Positions 1 to 8,572 of a stretch of 49,056 nucleotides of DNA are shown piece by piece (position 1 is the stretch's first letter; every line of letters begins with the position of its first letter). The DNA is taken from assembly GCA_900551815.1 (NCBI GenBank), contig URXE01000006.1, forward strand, positions 1-49,056. Reading direction: 5' to 3'. A program made the position numbers and the translations under genes. The notes beneath the pieces were generated by a model. That model did not search any database and was not told where the DNA came from. It saw nothing but the letters and a program-made list of their open reading frames with translations. Source of the DNA: an uncultured Collinsella sp. (GTDB taxonomy: Bacteria > Actinomycetota > Coriobacteriia > Coriobacteriales > Coriobacteriaceae).

Positions 1-5
1 AGGAG

Positions 6-38
6 TCGTCGGCAGCGTCAGATGTGTATAAGAGACAG
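6..38 (+). other. Nextera read-1 adapter (Tn5 mosaic end), artefact
   Basis: Bases 6-38 match the Illumina Nextera read-1 transposase adapter. The last 19 bases (20-38, AGATGTGTATAAGAGACAG) are the Tn5 mosaic end. This is library sequence left on the contig, not genome. Bases 1-5 are also doubtful. Biological sequence begins near base 39. Confidence 0.97.
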
Positions 39-40
39 GG

Positions 41-1546
41 GCTATAGCGCTCAAGGTCATGCTGGAGACGGGGGCTTTCCCCACGGCGTCAAGTGGTCTC
101 GTTGAGTTTTTCAACTATCCGCTCGGCACAACTTCACTGCTGTACTGCGCATGCACGTTTTTAGGCCATGCCGAGGGAACAATGCTCGTTGTTCAGGCAG
201 CCTTTATCTTCTCATGTTTTTATGCTGTTCTTGGTATTGTGCGCAATCGCCGTTCGTTTCTGCCATATGCGGTGTTAGGGGCTGGCTGCTCGCTCCTTAC
301 GTTTTTCAATGTAACGATTCGCATTAATAACCTTTTGGTTGATTTCGTGCTCCCGGTCCTCACGATGGCGTGCTGGGCAGTCGTGGATCGTTATAACGGT
401 GATGTTCGCCGCGAGCTCAAGTTGCTCGTGCCGTTGATGGCGGAGCTCATAGTGGTGAAGTCGACGGGCGTCGTATTCGTTGCATTTGTGCTCGCTTACC
501 ATTTAGCGCGCGGACACGTTGCTCTCAGGAATCGCAGCTGGAACGCTCGCCTGCGCTGGTTTGGTGCAACTGCCGTCGCAGGTGTTTTGGGTTTTTCCAC
601 TTATCTGATGTGGAGTTGGCACATGGCCACGGCGCTCGCGGGCGTCAAGAATAAGTTCGATGTGGGCGATGCTGCTCACGCGGCGGTGGTCGGCGGTAAG
701 AATACTGCCCAGATCGCGCAGGTCGTCTCGACGTTTTTTGCGACCTCCATCGATTTAACTACCAGGCCTACGCTCGGTTTCCTGCTCGGCAACTTGGCTG
801 TTGTCGCATTGCTAGCGGCTGCTCGGTGGCGCTTTGGGCATCAGTTGACACATGTGCGCCGCGCACTGGTTGCGCTTGATTTCATGACAATTGTTTACTA
901 TGTGGGTATTCTCGCCATGTACATTTTCTCGATGCCAATGGACGAGGCCTTGAGGCTTGCTGGATTCGATCGTTATGCTTGCAGCATCATTGCATTGTTT
1001 GTCGGTGGCCTGGCGATGGCAGTTACCGTTGAGCTTGAGGGGCAGATGAAATTCCGGTCCGATGGTTCCCCCTGCCATGCAACGCCGTTACATAAGCGGC
1101 GATACCAACAGGTTGTAATGGGCTGCATCGCCTTGTCGCTTGGCCTTTTGACGAGTGAATACAACGGCATGCTATTCAATGCAAAGACATACGACACTTC
1201 GCTTCCGGCGACGGTCCGAGATGTCGTCGGTGATCGCTGGCCGGCATCGGGTAAAGAAGACGGTACTCGTTATTTGCTGTTCGGTTCCGATCGCGATGGG
1301 CTTATGACTTCGTACTACTTCACGTATGTGGCTCGATATTATTTGTTTGCCCCGCATTCCGATGCCATATGCGCGTTCTATGAGCCCAATATGGATAACC
1401 TTCTGTCGGGTTATGACAAGCTCATCGTAATCGAGTCCAATTCTGCGGAGATGGGTCTACTTAAAAAGCATTATGGCGTTACAGGCAAGGTCGGCGTCTA
1501 TCGTATCGAGAAAAATAGCACCAGGGTAAACCTTATTGCTGAGTGA
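41..1546 (+). CDS. Multi-pass membrane protein, 5' truncated
   Basis: The reading frame is open back to the adapter (codons AIALKV precede the first ATG at 59), so the true start lies off the contig. About 501 residues are visible. There are roughly eight to ten hydrophobic segments, for example around residues 45-65, 75-125, 175-190, 240-265, 290-310 and 355-370, followed by a soluble C-terminal domain of about 110 residues. Large polytopic segments with a globular tail recall GT-C type glycosyltransferases or polysaccharide-related membrane proteins, but I see no diagnostic motif. The region is less GC-rich than the pectin locus, as is common for surface-polysaccharide genes. Function is unassigned. 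Confidence 0.75.
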   Translation, partial: AIALKVMLETGAFPTASSGLVEFFNYPLGTTSLLYCACTFLGHAEGTMLVVQAAFIFSCFYAVLGIVRNRRSFLPYAVLGAGCSLLTFFNVTIRINNLLVDFVLPVLTMACWAVVDRYNGDVRRELKLLVPLMAELIVVKSTGVVFVAFVLAYHLARGHVALRNRSWNARLRWFGATAVAGVLGFSTYLMWSWHMATALAGVKNKFDVGDAAHAAVVGGKNTAQIAQVVSTFFATSIDLTTRPTLGFLLGNLAVVALLAAARWRFGHQLTHVRRALVALDFMTIVYYVGILAMYIFSMPMDEALRLAGFDRYACSIIALFVGGLAMAVTVELEGQMKFRSDGSPCHATPLHKRRYQQVVMGCIALSLGLLTSEYNGMLFNAKTYDTSLPATVRDVVGDRWPASGKEDGTRYLLFGSDRDGLMTSYYFTYVARYYLFAPHSDAICAFYEPNMDNLLSGYDKLIVIESNSAEMGLLKKHYGVTGKVGVYRIEKNSTRVNLIAE

Positions 1547-1723
1547 GGCAGCGAGATGAGCTCTATGATCATGATTTCACCCATTCCGGATAGGTTGCCT
1601 TGTACCAATGTGGTGGGGAGATGTGGCGTTTCCCCAGATAAAACCGAACAAAATAAACCTTTCCCCTTTTGGTAGGTGGAGAATAGGGTAAAGTAAGTGG
1701 TGGTTAACTAGAGGAGGCTTGCT

Positions 1724-1924
1724 ATGGCACCTATCGATATTGTTGTACTGGCTGTTATCGGCGTTGCGTTTGTCGCCGTGTGCGTGCGCATCTATCGCAA
1801 GGGCACCTGCGCCGACTGCGCTCAGGGTGGCGTTTGCACGGGGCATTGCTCCAACAAAAAGACGTGCGCTGCACTTAAGGGCGTAGACAAAATCGCCGAA
1901 GACTTGGGCCGCGGTATCAAATAA
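1724..1924 (+). CDS. Small Cys-rich single-pass membrane protein (FeoB-associated type)
   Basis: This 66-residue protein has one N-terminal membrane helix (about residues 4-22), a short basic turn, and a Cys cluster with C-x2-C-x5-C-x3-C and a further Cys (CADCAQGGVCTGHC, then KTC). The architecture resembles the FeoB-associated Cys-rich membrane protein family, which usually lies beside feoB in iron(II) uptake operons. No feoB or feoA is visible here, so a link to iron is only an analogy. The start is set by a strong AGAGGAGG ribosome binding site at about 1710. It appears monocistronic, followed by a terminator hairpin. Confidence 0.7.
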   Translation: MAPIDIVVLAVIGVAFVAVCVRIYRKGTCADCAQGGVCTGHCSNKKTCAALKGVDKIAEDLGRGIK

Positions 1925-1938
1925 GGTCCGGACATCCA

Positions 1939-1974
1939 AGCGCTCCGCGGGCATCCGTTCGCGGGGCGCTTTGT
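1939..1974 (+). terminator. Rho-independent terminator after the Cys-rich protein
   Basis: Two 11-nt arms (1939-1949 and 1960-1970) pair with a single G-U and enclose a 10-nt loop. A short T-rich run follows. It lies 15 bases after the stop codon. Confidence 0.7.
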
Positions 1975-2015
1975 GCATTTGAGGGAGAGCACGGCGAGTC
2001 GAAGAGTATTTTTGG

Positions 2016-2027
2016 GGTATCGTTACC
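2016..2027. promoter_or_regulatory. Possible LacI-type autoregulatory operator
   Basis: GGTATCGTTACC is a 12-bp palindrome with one mismatched pair and the central CG typical of LacI-family operators. It lies about 45 bases before the LacI-type gene at 2069. It resembles the GGTAACGTTCACC variants found before the GH105 gene. Autoregulation is inferred. Confidence 0.35.
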
Positions 2028-2068
2028 TGTACTGTTAATTGGCAACTTATCTATAACGGAGTATCCCC

Positions 2069-3148
2069 ATGAGCGCTCGCGTAACCATGAAGGACATAGC
2101 CGCCGAGCTTGGCGTTTCCATCAATACCGTGCACAAGGCCCTGACGGGAAAGGCCGGCGTGAGCGAATCCGTGCGCGCCAAGGTGAACGCCAAGGCCGAG
2201 GCCATGGGCTATCACCGCAACACAAGTGCCTCAAGCCTGCGCCGCAAGGACATCAATCTGGTGTTTTGCCTGCCCCGCGCATCGCGCGAGGGAGCGTACT
2301 TTTTCCGTTACCTGTGGGAAGGCTGCAATCGCTTTGAACAGGAGGTCATCGACCGGGGCATTACGGTTGAGCGCGTTGAATTTGGCGTGGGCGGCTACGC
2401 TGATGCACTCGAGCAAATCGACGAGCGTCTGCAGGTGGGCGAGAAGATTGATGGCTTGCTCGCCTATGCGCCGGGCGACGATCGTGCAACCGAGCTGTTG
2501 GGGCAGATTGCCGAGGCGGGCGTGACGATCGAGCTCGTCGACGGCGACCGTCCGCATTTGAATCGTTTGGGTGCGAGCTTGGCCGATTATTCGACGGCAG
2601 GCAGCCTTATGGCCGAGCAGGCGGCAAACCTGGTCCATGCTTCTGGGGCCGACGCCCGCGTGCTCCTTTTGACAGGCGACCCGTATACCGATTCGCACTA
2701 TCTAACCGCCCGCGCCTTTCACAATTACCTGCGCGAACGTGATATTCCATGGCAGGTTGAGGATCTTGCAGGTGCCCATGCGCAAGTCAAACAACTCGAG
2801 CATGAGCTCGAAAAGCGCTTGAGTGCGCCGGGCGCCCCCGAACTTATCTGTAGCGTTTTTGCCGTTGGTTCCGAAGTGGTTGCCGACGCGCTCGTTTCGA
2901 CCGACAAGGCCGGTCAGGTCATGGTGATCGGCAACGACCTGTTTCCCGAAAGTGCTCTGGCCTTGCGCCGCGGTATCTTTACCAATATTGTCTATAAGGA
3001 CCCGACGAGCCTGGCGTATCGCGGCGCTAAGACGCTGGGCGATTATCTGCTGTGGGGAAGGACCCCGACGGTGCCCGTCCAGAAGGGCGCCGTCGAGATG
3101 GTATTTGCCAGCAATGTCGATCGCTACTGCGAACTTGCGGGTATTTAG
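2069..3148 (+). CDS. LacI-family regulator, probable pectin/galacturonate regulator
   Basis: The 359-residue protein starts with a LacI helix-turn-helix (residues 6-30, KDIAAELGVSINTVHKAL) and hinge region, followed by a periplasmic-binding-like sensor domain (from about residue 65) with typical length. It directly precedes the uxaCBA operon. Operators with a perfect GTGAACGTTCAC core are found before uxaC, the GPH symporter and, with variation, GH105 and dhuD. Symmetric operators with a central CG are characteristic of LacI proteins, so this gene is the best local candidate to bind them. Its ligand is probably a uronate intermediate such as KDG or galacturonate; this is inference. The start is supported by CGGAG at about 2058. 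Confidence 0.85.
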   Translation: MSARVTMKDIAAELGVSINTVHKALTGKAGVSESVRAKVNAKAEAMGYHRNTSASSLRRKDINLVFCLPRASREGAYFFRYLWEGCNRFEQEVIDRGITVERVEFGVGGYADALEQIDERLQVGEKIDGLLAYAPGDDRATELLGQIAEAGVTIELVDGDRPHLNRLGASLADYSTAGSLMAEQAANLVHASGADARVLLLTGDPYTDSHYLTARAFHNYLRERDIPWQVEDLAGAHAQVKQLEHELEKRLSAPGAPELICSVFAVGSEVVADALVSTDKAGQVMVIGNDLFPESALALRRGIFTNIVYKDPTSLAYRGAKTLGDYLLWGRTPTVPVQKGAVEMVFASNVDRYCELAGI

Positions 3149-3174
3149 CCGATTGAGCAGGTACCCCCTCTTGC

Positions 3175-3371
3175 GACGTGCATTTTTGGGAGTATTCAGC
3201 ATTGGCATGCCCTGAATGAGGTGCAGAACGACTGTTTTAAGTGCCCCCGATGGCGTAATTTGCCATCGGGGGCACTTTTTATGCCGATCGGGCGCTATCT
3301 GCGTTCCAAATAGGACGCTGAGGATGGCGCACGGCGCGCTCCAATGCTGAATACTCCCAAAAATGTACGTC
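3175..3371. repeat. 31-bp inverted repeat flanking a terminator
   Basis: The arms 3175-3205 and 3341-3371 are inverted copies that match at 30 of 31 positions and share the core TTTTTGGGAGTATTCAGCATT. They enclose 135 bp that include a strong 16-bp hairpin (3239-3277). Similarity continues weakly outside the arms. No coding potential is seen. This fills most of the 460-bp gap between the LacI gene and uxaC. Confidence 0.8.
3239..3280 (+). terminator. Strong rho-independent terminator after lacI
   Basis: Perfect 16-bp arms (3239-3254 and 3262-3277) with a 7-nt loop are followed by a T run. It lies in the centre of the 31-bp inverted repeat. Confidence 0.85.
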
Positions 3372-3502
3372 GGGACATGACCCACCTGAGCAAAAGCGCT
3401 CAAGTTCGGTGTTCGGGGACGCCGACCAGTCCGCAATACATGCAAGTCACATCTCCAGCAACCGTTGAACGGGCAAAATCTACCGTTCACCCTGTGGTGG
3501 TT

Positions 3503-3557
3503 AGGTGAACGTTCACCTTTTGAGGTGCAATGGATTAGTATAGTGAACGTTCACCTA
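3503..3557 (+). promoter_or_regulatory. uxaC promoter with paired GTGAACGTTCAC operators
   Basis: Operator 1 is AGGTGAACGTTCACCT at 3503-3518, a perfect 16-bp palindrome. Operator 2 has the perfect 12-bp core GTGAACGTTCAC at 3543-3554. Their centres are 38 bp apart. A likely promoter lies between them: -35 TTCACC (3512-3517), an 18-bp spacer, and -10 TAGTAT (3536-3541). Operator 1 covers the -35 box and operator 2 abuts the -10 box, the geometry expected for tight repression. A half site (CCGTTCACC) is at 3483-3491. Confidence 0.75.
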
Positions 3558-3608
3558 AAGGATAACGAGCGCGCCGTGCGCCCGCCTTGCCAGCAAAGGG
3601 GCTGTTTG

Positions 3609-5036
3609 ATGAAAAACTTTATGGACGATCAGGATTTCCTGCTGAGCACCAAGACCGGCGAGGAGCTGTTCCACAACTTTGCCGAGGGCATGCCCATCGT
3701 CGACTACCACTGCCACATTTCTCCCAAGGAGATTTGGGAGGACAAGCGTTTCGAGAACATCACCGAGGTTTGGCTGGGCGGCGACCACTACAAGTGGCGC
3801 CTGATGCGTGCCAACGGCGTCGACGAGCGTTTTATCACTGGCGACGCCCCTGCTCGCGAGAAGTTCCAAAAGTGGGCCGAGACCCTGGGTCGCTGCGTCG
3901 GCAACCCCGTCTTTGAGTGGAGCCACCTGGAGCTTAAGCGCTACTTTGGCTACGAGGGCGTCCTCAACGGCAAGACTGCCCAGGAGGTCTGGGACCTTGC
4001 CAACGCCAAGCTCGCTGAGGCTAGCTTTACCTGCCGCAACCTGATCAAGCAGTCCAACGTCCGCATGATCTGCACTACCGACGACCCCGCCGACAGCTTT
4101 GAGTGGCACAAGAAGATTGCCGCCGACGACAGCTTTGACGTTCAGGTCGTTCCCGCCATGCGCCCCGATGCCGCTTTGCGCATCGAGCGCGGCCAGGAGT
4201 TTGCCGACTACTGCAAGCACCTCTCCGAGGTTGCCGGCGTTGAGGTCAGCGACTTTGAGGGCATGAAGGCTGCCATTTCCAAGCGCTACGACGTTGCTCA
4301 CGAGCTGGGCTGCCGCGCCTCCGACCACGCACTCGACTACGTTATGTACGCCCCGGCTACCGTCGACGAGATCGAGGCTATCTTTGCCAAGGGTCTGGCT
4401 GCCGAGCCGCTCACCGAGGAAGAGGTCCTCAAGTACAAGACTGCCTTTATGCAGTTCGTTGCCGGCGAGTATGTCCGTCTGGGCTGGGCCATGCAGCTGC
4501 ACTTTGGCTGCAAGCGCGACAACAACCGCGCCATGTTCGCCAAACTCGGTCCCGACACCGGCTACGACTGCATCTCCAACTACACGCCGTCCGACCAGCT
4601 CGCCGATTTCCTCAACTCCATCCAGGAGACCTGCGGCCTGCCCAAGACCATCCTGTACAGCCTGAACCCCATCGATAACACCATGATCGATACCGTCATG
4701 GGTTGCTTCCAGGAGGCTCCGACTGCCGGTAAGATCCAGAACGGCTCCGCCTGGTGGTTCAACGACAACGAGGTCGGCATGCGCGAGCAGCTTACGGCTC
4801 TGGCTAACGAGGGCGTGTTGGGCAACTTTGTGGGCATGCTTACCGATTCCCGCTCCTTCCTGTCCTATCCGCGCCACGAGTACTTCCGTCGCGTGCTGTG
4901 CAGCGTGATCGGCGAGTGGGTCGAGCAGGGCAAGTACCCGGCCGACATGGAGCTGCTGGGCGAGGTTGTGCGTGACATCAGCTACAACAATGCGGTCCGC
5001 TACTTTGGCTTTGACCTGGACACCGACGAGGCCTAA
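3609..5036 (+). CDS. uxaC: Glucuronate/galacturonate isomerase
   Basis: This 475-residue protein is full length for UxaC. It isomerises D-galacturonate to D-tagaturonate (or D-glucuronate to D-fructuronate), the first step of the isomerase route. The amidohydrolase-like metal motif DYHCHISPKEIW is near residue 28, and the rest matches the family throughout (for example GWAMQLHFGC and GMLTDSRSFLSYPRHEYFRR). The start at 3609 is chosen because the protein begins MKNFMDDQDF as in homologues and an AAAGGGG site precedes it; the frame is open further upstream across the operators. It is the first gene of uxaC-uxaB-uxaA and is controlled by the operator pair at 3503-3557. Confidence 0.95.
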   Translation: MKNFMDDQDFLLSTKTGEELFHNFAEGMPIVDYHCHISPKEIWEDKRFENITEVWLGGDHYKWRLMRANGVDERFITGDAPAREKFQKWAETLGRCVGNPVFEWSHLELKRYFGYEGVLNGKTAQEVWDLANAKLAEASFTCRNLIKQSNVRMICTTDDPADSFEWHKKIAADDSFDVQVVPAMRPDAALRIERGQEFADYCKHLSEVAGVEVSDFEGMKAAISKRYDVAHELGCRASDHALDYVMYAPATVDEIEAIFAKGLAAEPLTEEEVLKYKTAFMQFVAGEYVRLGWAMQLHFGCKRDNNRAMFAKLGPDTGYDCISNYTPSDQLADFLNSIQETCGLPKTILYSLNPIDNTMIDTVMGCFQEAPTAGKIQNGSAWWFNDNEVGMREQLTALANEGVLGNFVGMLTDSRSFLSYPRHEYFRRVLCSVIGEWVEQGKYPADMELLGEVVRDISYNNAVRYFGFDLDTDEA

Positions 5037-5130
5037 GCCCGCATCGAATCACATCGAACCCTGGGCGCCGTTGCCACACGCGGAGCCCCGTTTTGCTTGC
5101 ACGCTAAAAAACATCTAAGGAGACACATAG

Positions 5131-6645
5131 ATGGAGAACATCAGCTACGATGCGCTCGAGAAGATCGGCTACAAGGGCTATTTGCTGCCCAAGGATGCTC
5201 CCGAGAAGGTTCTACAGTTTGGCGAGGGCAATTTCCTGCGCGCCTTCGTCGACCGCTTCTTTGACATGGGCAACGAGGCCACCGGCTGGAACGGCAAGGT
5301 CGTCATGGTGCAGCCCATCAGCGGTGCCTTTGGCTTTGCCGACGGTATCAATGCCCAGGACGACCTGTACACCGTGCTGGTGCGCGGCAAGGAGAACGGC
5401 AACACAGTTGACGAGTCCCGCGTGATCAGCGCCTGCAGCCGCTGCCTTAACCCGTATCGTGAGGACGACTACCGTGCCATGATGGAGGTCGCTGTCTCCG
5501 ACGACCTAGAGATCATCGTCTCCAACACCACCGAGGCCGGTATCGCCTATGACCCGTCCTGCAAGGCCGACGACATGCCACCTGCGAGCTTCCCCGCCAA
5601 GCTTGCCCAGGTGCTCCACACCCGCTGGGCTGCCGGTAAGCCGGGCGTCATCGTCCTCGCCTGCGAGCTCATCGATCACAACGGCGAGGAGTTGCTGCGC
5701 ATCATGAACCAGTACGTGAGCGATTGGGGCTGGGAGGATGAGTTTGCACAGTGGATGGCCAACGACTGCACCGTCTGCACCACGCTCGTCGACACCATCG
5801 TACCGGGCCGTATCCGCGACGCATCCGAGGCCGCCGCGGTGGCTGAGCGTCTGGGCTACGAGGATCCCTTCCTGGCCGTGCGCGAGCCCTTCCAGATGTG
5901 GGGCATCCAGGGCGACGAGTCGCTTGCCGAGAAGCTTCCCTTTGTGAAGGCTGGTCTTCCGGGTGTCTTTGTGACTCCCGACGTCACCCCGTACAAAAAG
6001 CGCAAGGTCCGCATCCTCAACGGTGCCCACACCGCCTTCGTTCCGGGTTCCTGGGTTGCCGGCTTTGATATCGTGCGCGACTGCATGCATGACAAGACCA
6101 TTCGCGGCTTCATGAACACCATGCTCTACGACGAGGTCATTCCGACGCTTGCCGCCGACTTGGATGTCGAGGACTGCAAGGCCTTTGCCGCCGCCGTCGA
6201 AAACCGCTTCGACAACCCGTTTATTGATCATGCGCTGCTCTCCATCTGCCTCAACTCCACGGCTAAGTGGCGCGCTCGCGACCTGCCCACGCTCAAGGAC
6301 TACGTTGCCGAGACCGGCAACCTGCCCAAGTGCCTGGCGACGAGCCTCGCTACGCTCATCTCCTTCTACACGCAGGAGCTCGTGTTCCGCGAGGGCGACG
6401 GCCTGCACCTGCGTCGCTCCGACGGCACCGAGTACACCGCTCAGGACGACGCCTTCGTACTCGATTTCTACGCCGCCCACGCCGGTGCCGACGATGCCCA
6501 GCTGGTGCACGACGTGCTCACCAACGAGCAGATGTGGGGCGAGGACCTTACGCAGATCGCCGGTCTTGAGGAGTTTGTCGTCAGTGCGCTCGCCGTCGTG
6601 CGCACCGAGGGTGCCAAGCAGGCCTTCGCCAACGCTCAGGCGTAA
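5131..6645 (+). CDS. uxaB: Tagaturonate reductase (UxaB type)
   Basis: The 504-residue protein belongs to the polyol-specific long-chain (mannitol) dehydrogenase family. It would reduce tagaturonate to altronate with NADH. The N-terminal part holds the nucleotide-binding fold (QFGEGNFLRAFVDRFFD near residue 30), and the C-terminal helical domain has KKRKVRILNGAHTA, carrying the Lys and Asn/His residues typical of the catalytic site. An AAGGAGA ribosome binding site precedes the ATG. It follows uxaC by 94 bases and precedes uxaA, so its role as UxaB rather than UxuB is set by context and by similarity to tagaturonate reductases. Confidence 0.9.
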   Translation: MENISYDALEKIGYKGYLLPKDAPEKVLQFGEGNFLRAFVDRFFDMGNEATGWNGKVVMVQPISGAFGFADGINAQDDLYTVLVRGKENGNTVDESRVISACSRCLNPYREDDYRAMMEVAVSDDLEIIVSNTTEAGIAYDPSCKADDMPPASFPAKLAQVLHTRWAAGKPGVIVLACELIDHNGEELLRIMNQYVSDWGWEDEFAQWMANDCTVCTTLVDTIVPGRIRDASEAAAVAERLGYEDPFLAVREPFQMWGIQGDESLAEKLPFVKAGLPGVFVTPDVTPYKKRKVRILNGAHTAFVPGSWVAGFDIVRDCMHDKTIRGFMNTMLYDEVIPTLAADLDVEDCKAFAAAVENRFDNPFIDHALLSICLNSTAKWRARDLPTLKDYVAETGNLPKCLATSLATLISFYTQELVFREGDGLHLRRSDGTEYTAQDDAFVLDFYAAHAGADDAQLVHDVLTNEQMWGEDLTQIAGLEEFVVSALAVVRTEGAKQAFANAQA

Positions 6646-6656
6646 ATTTCCGGCGC

Positions 6657-6688
6657 AGACGCGGGCGCGGGACGGCGTGCCCGCGTCT
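6657..6688 (+). other. Intercistronic hairpin between uxaB and uxaA
   Basis: Perfect 10-bp arms AGACGCGGGC (6657-6666) and its complement (6679-6688) lie in the 81-base gap. No T run follows, so it is not an intrinsic terminator. It could stabilise or process the mRNA. Confidence 0.5.
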
Positions 6689-6726
6689 CGACTTCTGCTC
6701 AACCTGTAGGGTTAGGACCATTTGTA

Positions 6727-8211
6727 ATGAATACTATCCAGATCAATCCGGCCGATAACGTGATCGTTGCGCTGTCGCCGCTTGCCAAGGGCACTGCCGT
6801 CGCGGTTCCCGGGGTGGGCGAGGTCGTGGCCGTGGAGGATATTCCGCAGGGCCATAAGATGGCGGTGCGCGCGATTGCCGCAGGGGAGGACGTCATCAAG
6901 TACGGCCTTCCTATCGGCCATGTGACGGGCGATGTCCAGCCCGGTCAGTGGCTCCACACGCACAATGTGAAGACCAACCTTTCGGGCGAGGTCGAGTACG
7001 CCTACAACCCCACGCATCCGGTCGTGGATCCCGTTGAGCCTGAGACCTTTATGGGGTTCCGCCGCGCCGACGGTCGTGCCGCGACGCGTAATGAGCTGTG
7101 GATCATCCCCACGGTCGGCTGTGTCAATGAAGTCGCCCGTGCCATGTGTGAGCAGGCCCAGGATCTGGTCGATGGCTCGCTCGAGGGTGTTTACTACTTC
7201 CCGCATCCCTTTGGCTGCTCGCAGACCGGCGCCGACCATGTCCAGACGCGTCGTCTGCTGGTGGCGCTCTCGCGTCACCCAAATGCGGCCGGCGTGCTGT
7301 TCCTGTCGCTTGGTTGCGAGAACTGCACACACCAGCAGGTGCTCGACGAGCTCGGTGACTTCGATCACGAGCGCGTCCGCTTCCTCACCTGCCAGGACGT
7401 TGCCGACGAGCAGGTCGAGGGCCACAAGATTCTGGCCGAGCTGGCAGACCTGGCAAAGCAGTCCAAGCGTGAGCCCATTTTGGCCTCCGAGCTGGTTATT
7501 GGTCTTAAGTGCGGCGGCTCCGACGGTCTTTCGGGCATTACCGCCAACCCCACGATCGGTCGCGTGAGCGATATGGTCGTCGCCCGTGGCGGCACGTCGG
7601 TGCTTACCGAGGTGCCCGAGATGTTTGGCGCCGAGAGTATTCTGCTCGATCGCTGTGAGAACGAGCAGGTCTTTAGCGCCGCCTCCGACATGCTCAACGG
7701 CTTTAAGGGCTACTTTATTAGCCACGGCGAGGTTGTCTACGAGAACCCGAGCCCCGGCAACAAGGACGGAGGTATTACCACGCTCGAGGACAAGAGCTGC
7801 GGCTGCGTGCAAAAGGGCGGATCTGCCCCCATCGTCGATGTGCTGCCGTATGCCGGCCAGGCAACTAAACACGGCCTGAACATGCTGTGCGGTCCGGGCA
7901 ACGACATGGTATCCACCACGGCGTTGACGGCTGCCGGCTGCCACGTGATTCTGTTCTCGACCGGCCGCGGCACACCGTTTGGCGCGCCGGCGCCTACGCT
8001 CAAAGTGTTCACCAACCAGCGTTTGTGCGACCACAAGGCCAATTGGATGGACTTTAACGCCGGCGTGATTGCCACGGGTGAGCGCACGCTCGACGAGGCC
8101 GCCCGCGATTTGTACCAGCTGGTGCTACAGACGGCGAGCGGTAAGCTCACGAGTGCCGAGCGCCGTGGCTGTCACGAGATCAGTATCTGGAAGGACGGCG
8201 TCTGCTTGTAG
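6727..8211 (+). CDS. uxaA: Altronate dehydratase, full-length
   Basis: This 494-residue enzyme removes water from D-altronate to give 2-keto-3-deoxygluconate (KDG). It has the N-terminal SAF-like small domain (residues 1-90) and the C-terminal catalytic domain in one chain, as in E. coli UxaA. Conserved blocks include RNELWIIPTVGCVNEVA, LSLGCENCTHQ, LKCGGSDGLSGITANPTIG and the Cys-rich DKSCGCVQKGG; these Cys residues suit the iron-dependent centre of the family. It is the last gene of the uxa operon, with a terminator 36 bases after the stop. The ribosome binding site is weak (TTAGGA). Confidence 0.95.
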   Translation: MNTIQINPADNVIVALSPLAKGTAVAVPGVGEVVAVEDIPQGHKMAVRAIAAGEDVIKYGLPIGHVTGDVQPGQWLHTHNVKTNLSGEVEYAYNPTHPVVDPVEPETFMGFRRADGRAATRNELWIIPTVGCVNEVARAMCEQAQDLVDGSLEGVYYFPHPFGCSQTGADHVQTRRLLVALSRHPNAAGVLFLSLGCENCTHQQVLDELGDFDHERVRFLTCQDVADEQVEGHKILAELADLAKQSKREPILASELVIGLKCGGSDGLSGITANPTIGRVSDMVVARGGTSVLTEVPEMFGAESILLDRCENEQVFSAASDMLNGFKGYFISHGEVVYENPSPGNKDGGITTLEDKSCGCVQKGGSAPIVDVLPYAGQATKHGLNMLCGPGNDMVSTTALTAAGCHVILFSTGRGTPFGAPAPTLKVFTNQRLCDHKANWMDFNAGVIATGERTLDEAARDLYQLVLQTASGKLTSAERRGCHEISIWKDGVCL

Positions 8212-8246
8212 CGGCAAGTGCGCCCAAGCATAGCGCGATGTCATCG

Positions 8247-8279
8247 GCCCCGTCGGGAGTGTTCCCGGCGGGGCTTTTT
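8247..8279 (+). terminator. Terminator of the uxaCBA operon
   Basis: A GC-rich hairpin (GCCCCGTCGGGA pairing with TCCCGGCGGGGC) is followed by TTTTT at 8275-8279. Confidence 0.9.
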
Positions 8280-8313
8280 CGTTTCGTGGTTAAGTGAATA
8301 TGTTGGAAAATCC

Positions 8314-8329
8314 GATAAACGTTCACCTA
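8314..8329. promoter_or_regulatory. Degenerate copy of the pectin operator
   Basis: GATAAACGTTCACCTA keeps the right half of the operator (CGTTCACC) and the central ACGT, while the left half is degenerate. It lies about 120 bp upstream of the main operator pair of the symporter gene and may be an auxiliary looping site. Confidence 0.5.
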
Positions 8330-8433
8330 TCTCATGGCTGTCCAGCATGGCACCCTTACCAGCAGAAAATAGGTGTGAGGATCTCAATTGTGTCCGTTCA
8401 GCGGTAAAAATCGACCGTTCAAGGATATTATTC

Positions 8434-8491
8434 AAGTGAACGTTCACCTATCATAAGTAATCGCGCATAATCTAGCTAAACGTTCACCTTA
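8434..8491 (+). promoter_or_regulatory. Paired operators before the GPH symporter gene
   Basis: The first site, AAGTGAACGTTCACCT (8434-8449), has the perfect 12-bp core; the second, CTAAACGTTCACCTTA (8476-8491), has one good half. Their centres are 40 bp apart, the same helical phasing as at uxaC. The rest of the 361-base gap (8212-8572) holds the uxa terminator and no gene. Confidence 0.7.
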
Positions 8492-8572
8492 CCAGTGGAC
8501 GACATACAGACAGACGTCGGTATGGACTCCAGTGTCTTGTTACAAGACAATCGAGAAAAGAGAGGGAGCTCG

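Noticed and set aside
1556..1675. 39-codon frame between the first gene and the Cys-rich protein
   Set aside because: It has no convincing ribosome binding site, no membrane segment and no recognisable motif, so chance is the simpler explanation.
3555..4877. 440-codon open frame on the minus strand opposite uxaC
   Set aside because: It is a by-product of GC-rich codon use: its sequence is low-complexity (Val/Leu/Gly/Ala), has no family resemblance, and the plus strand holds a clear uxaC.
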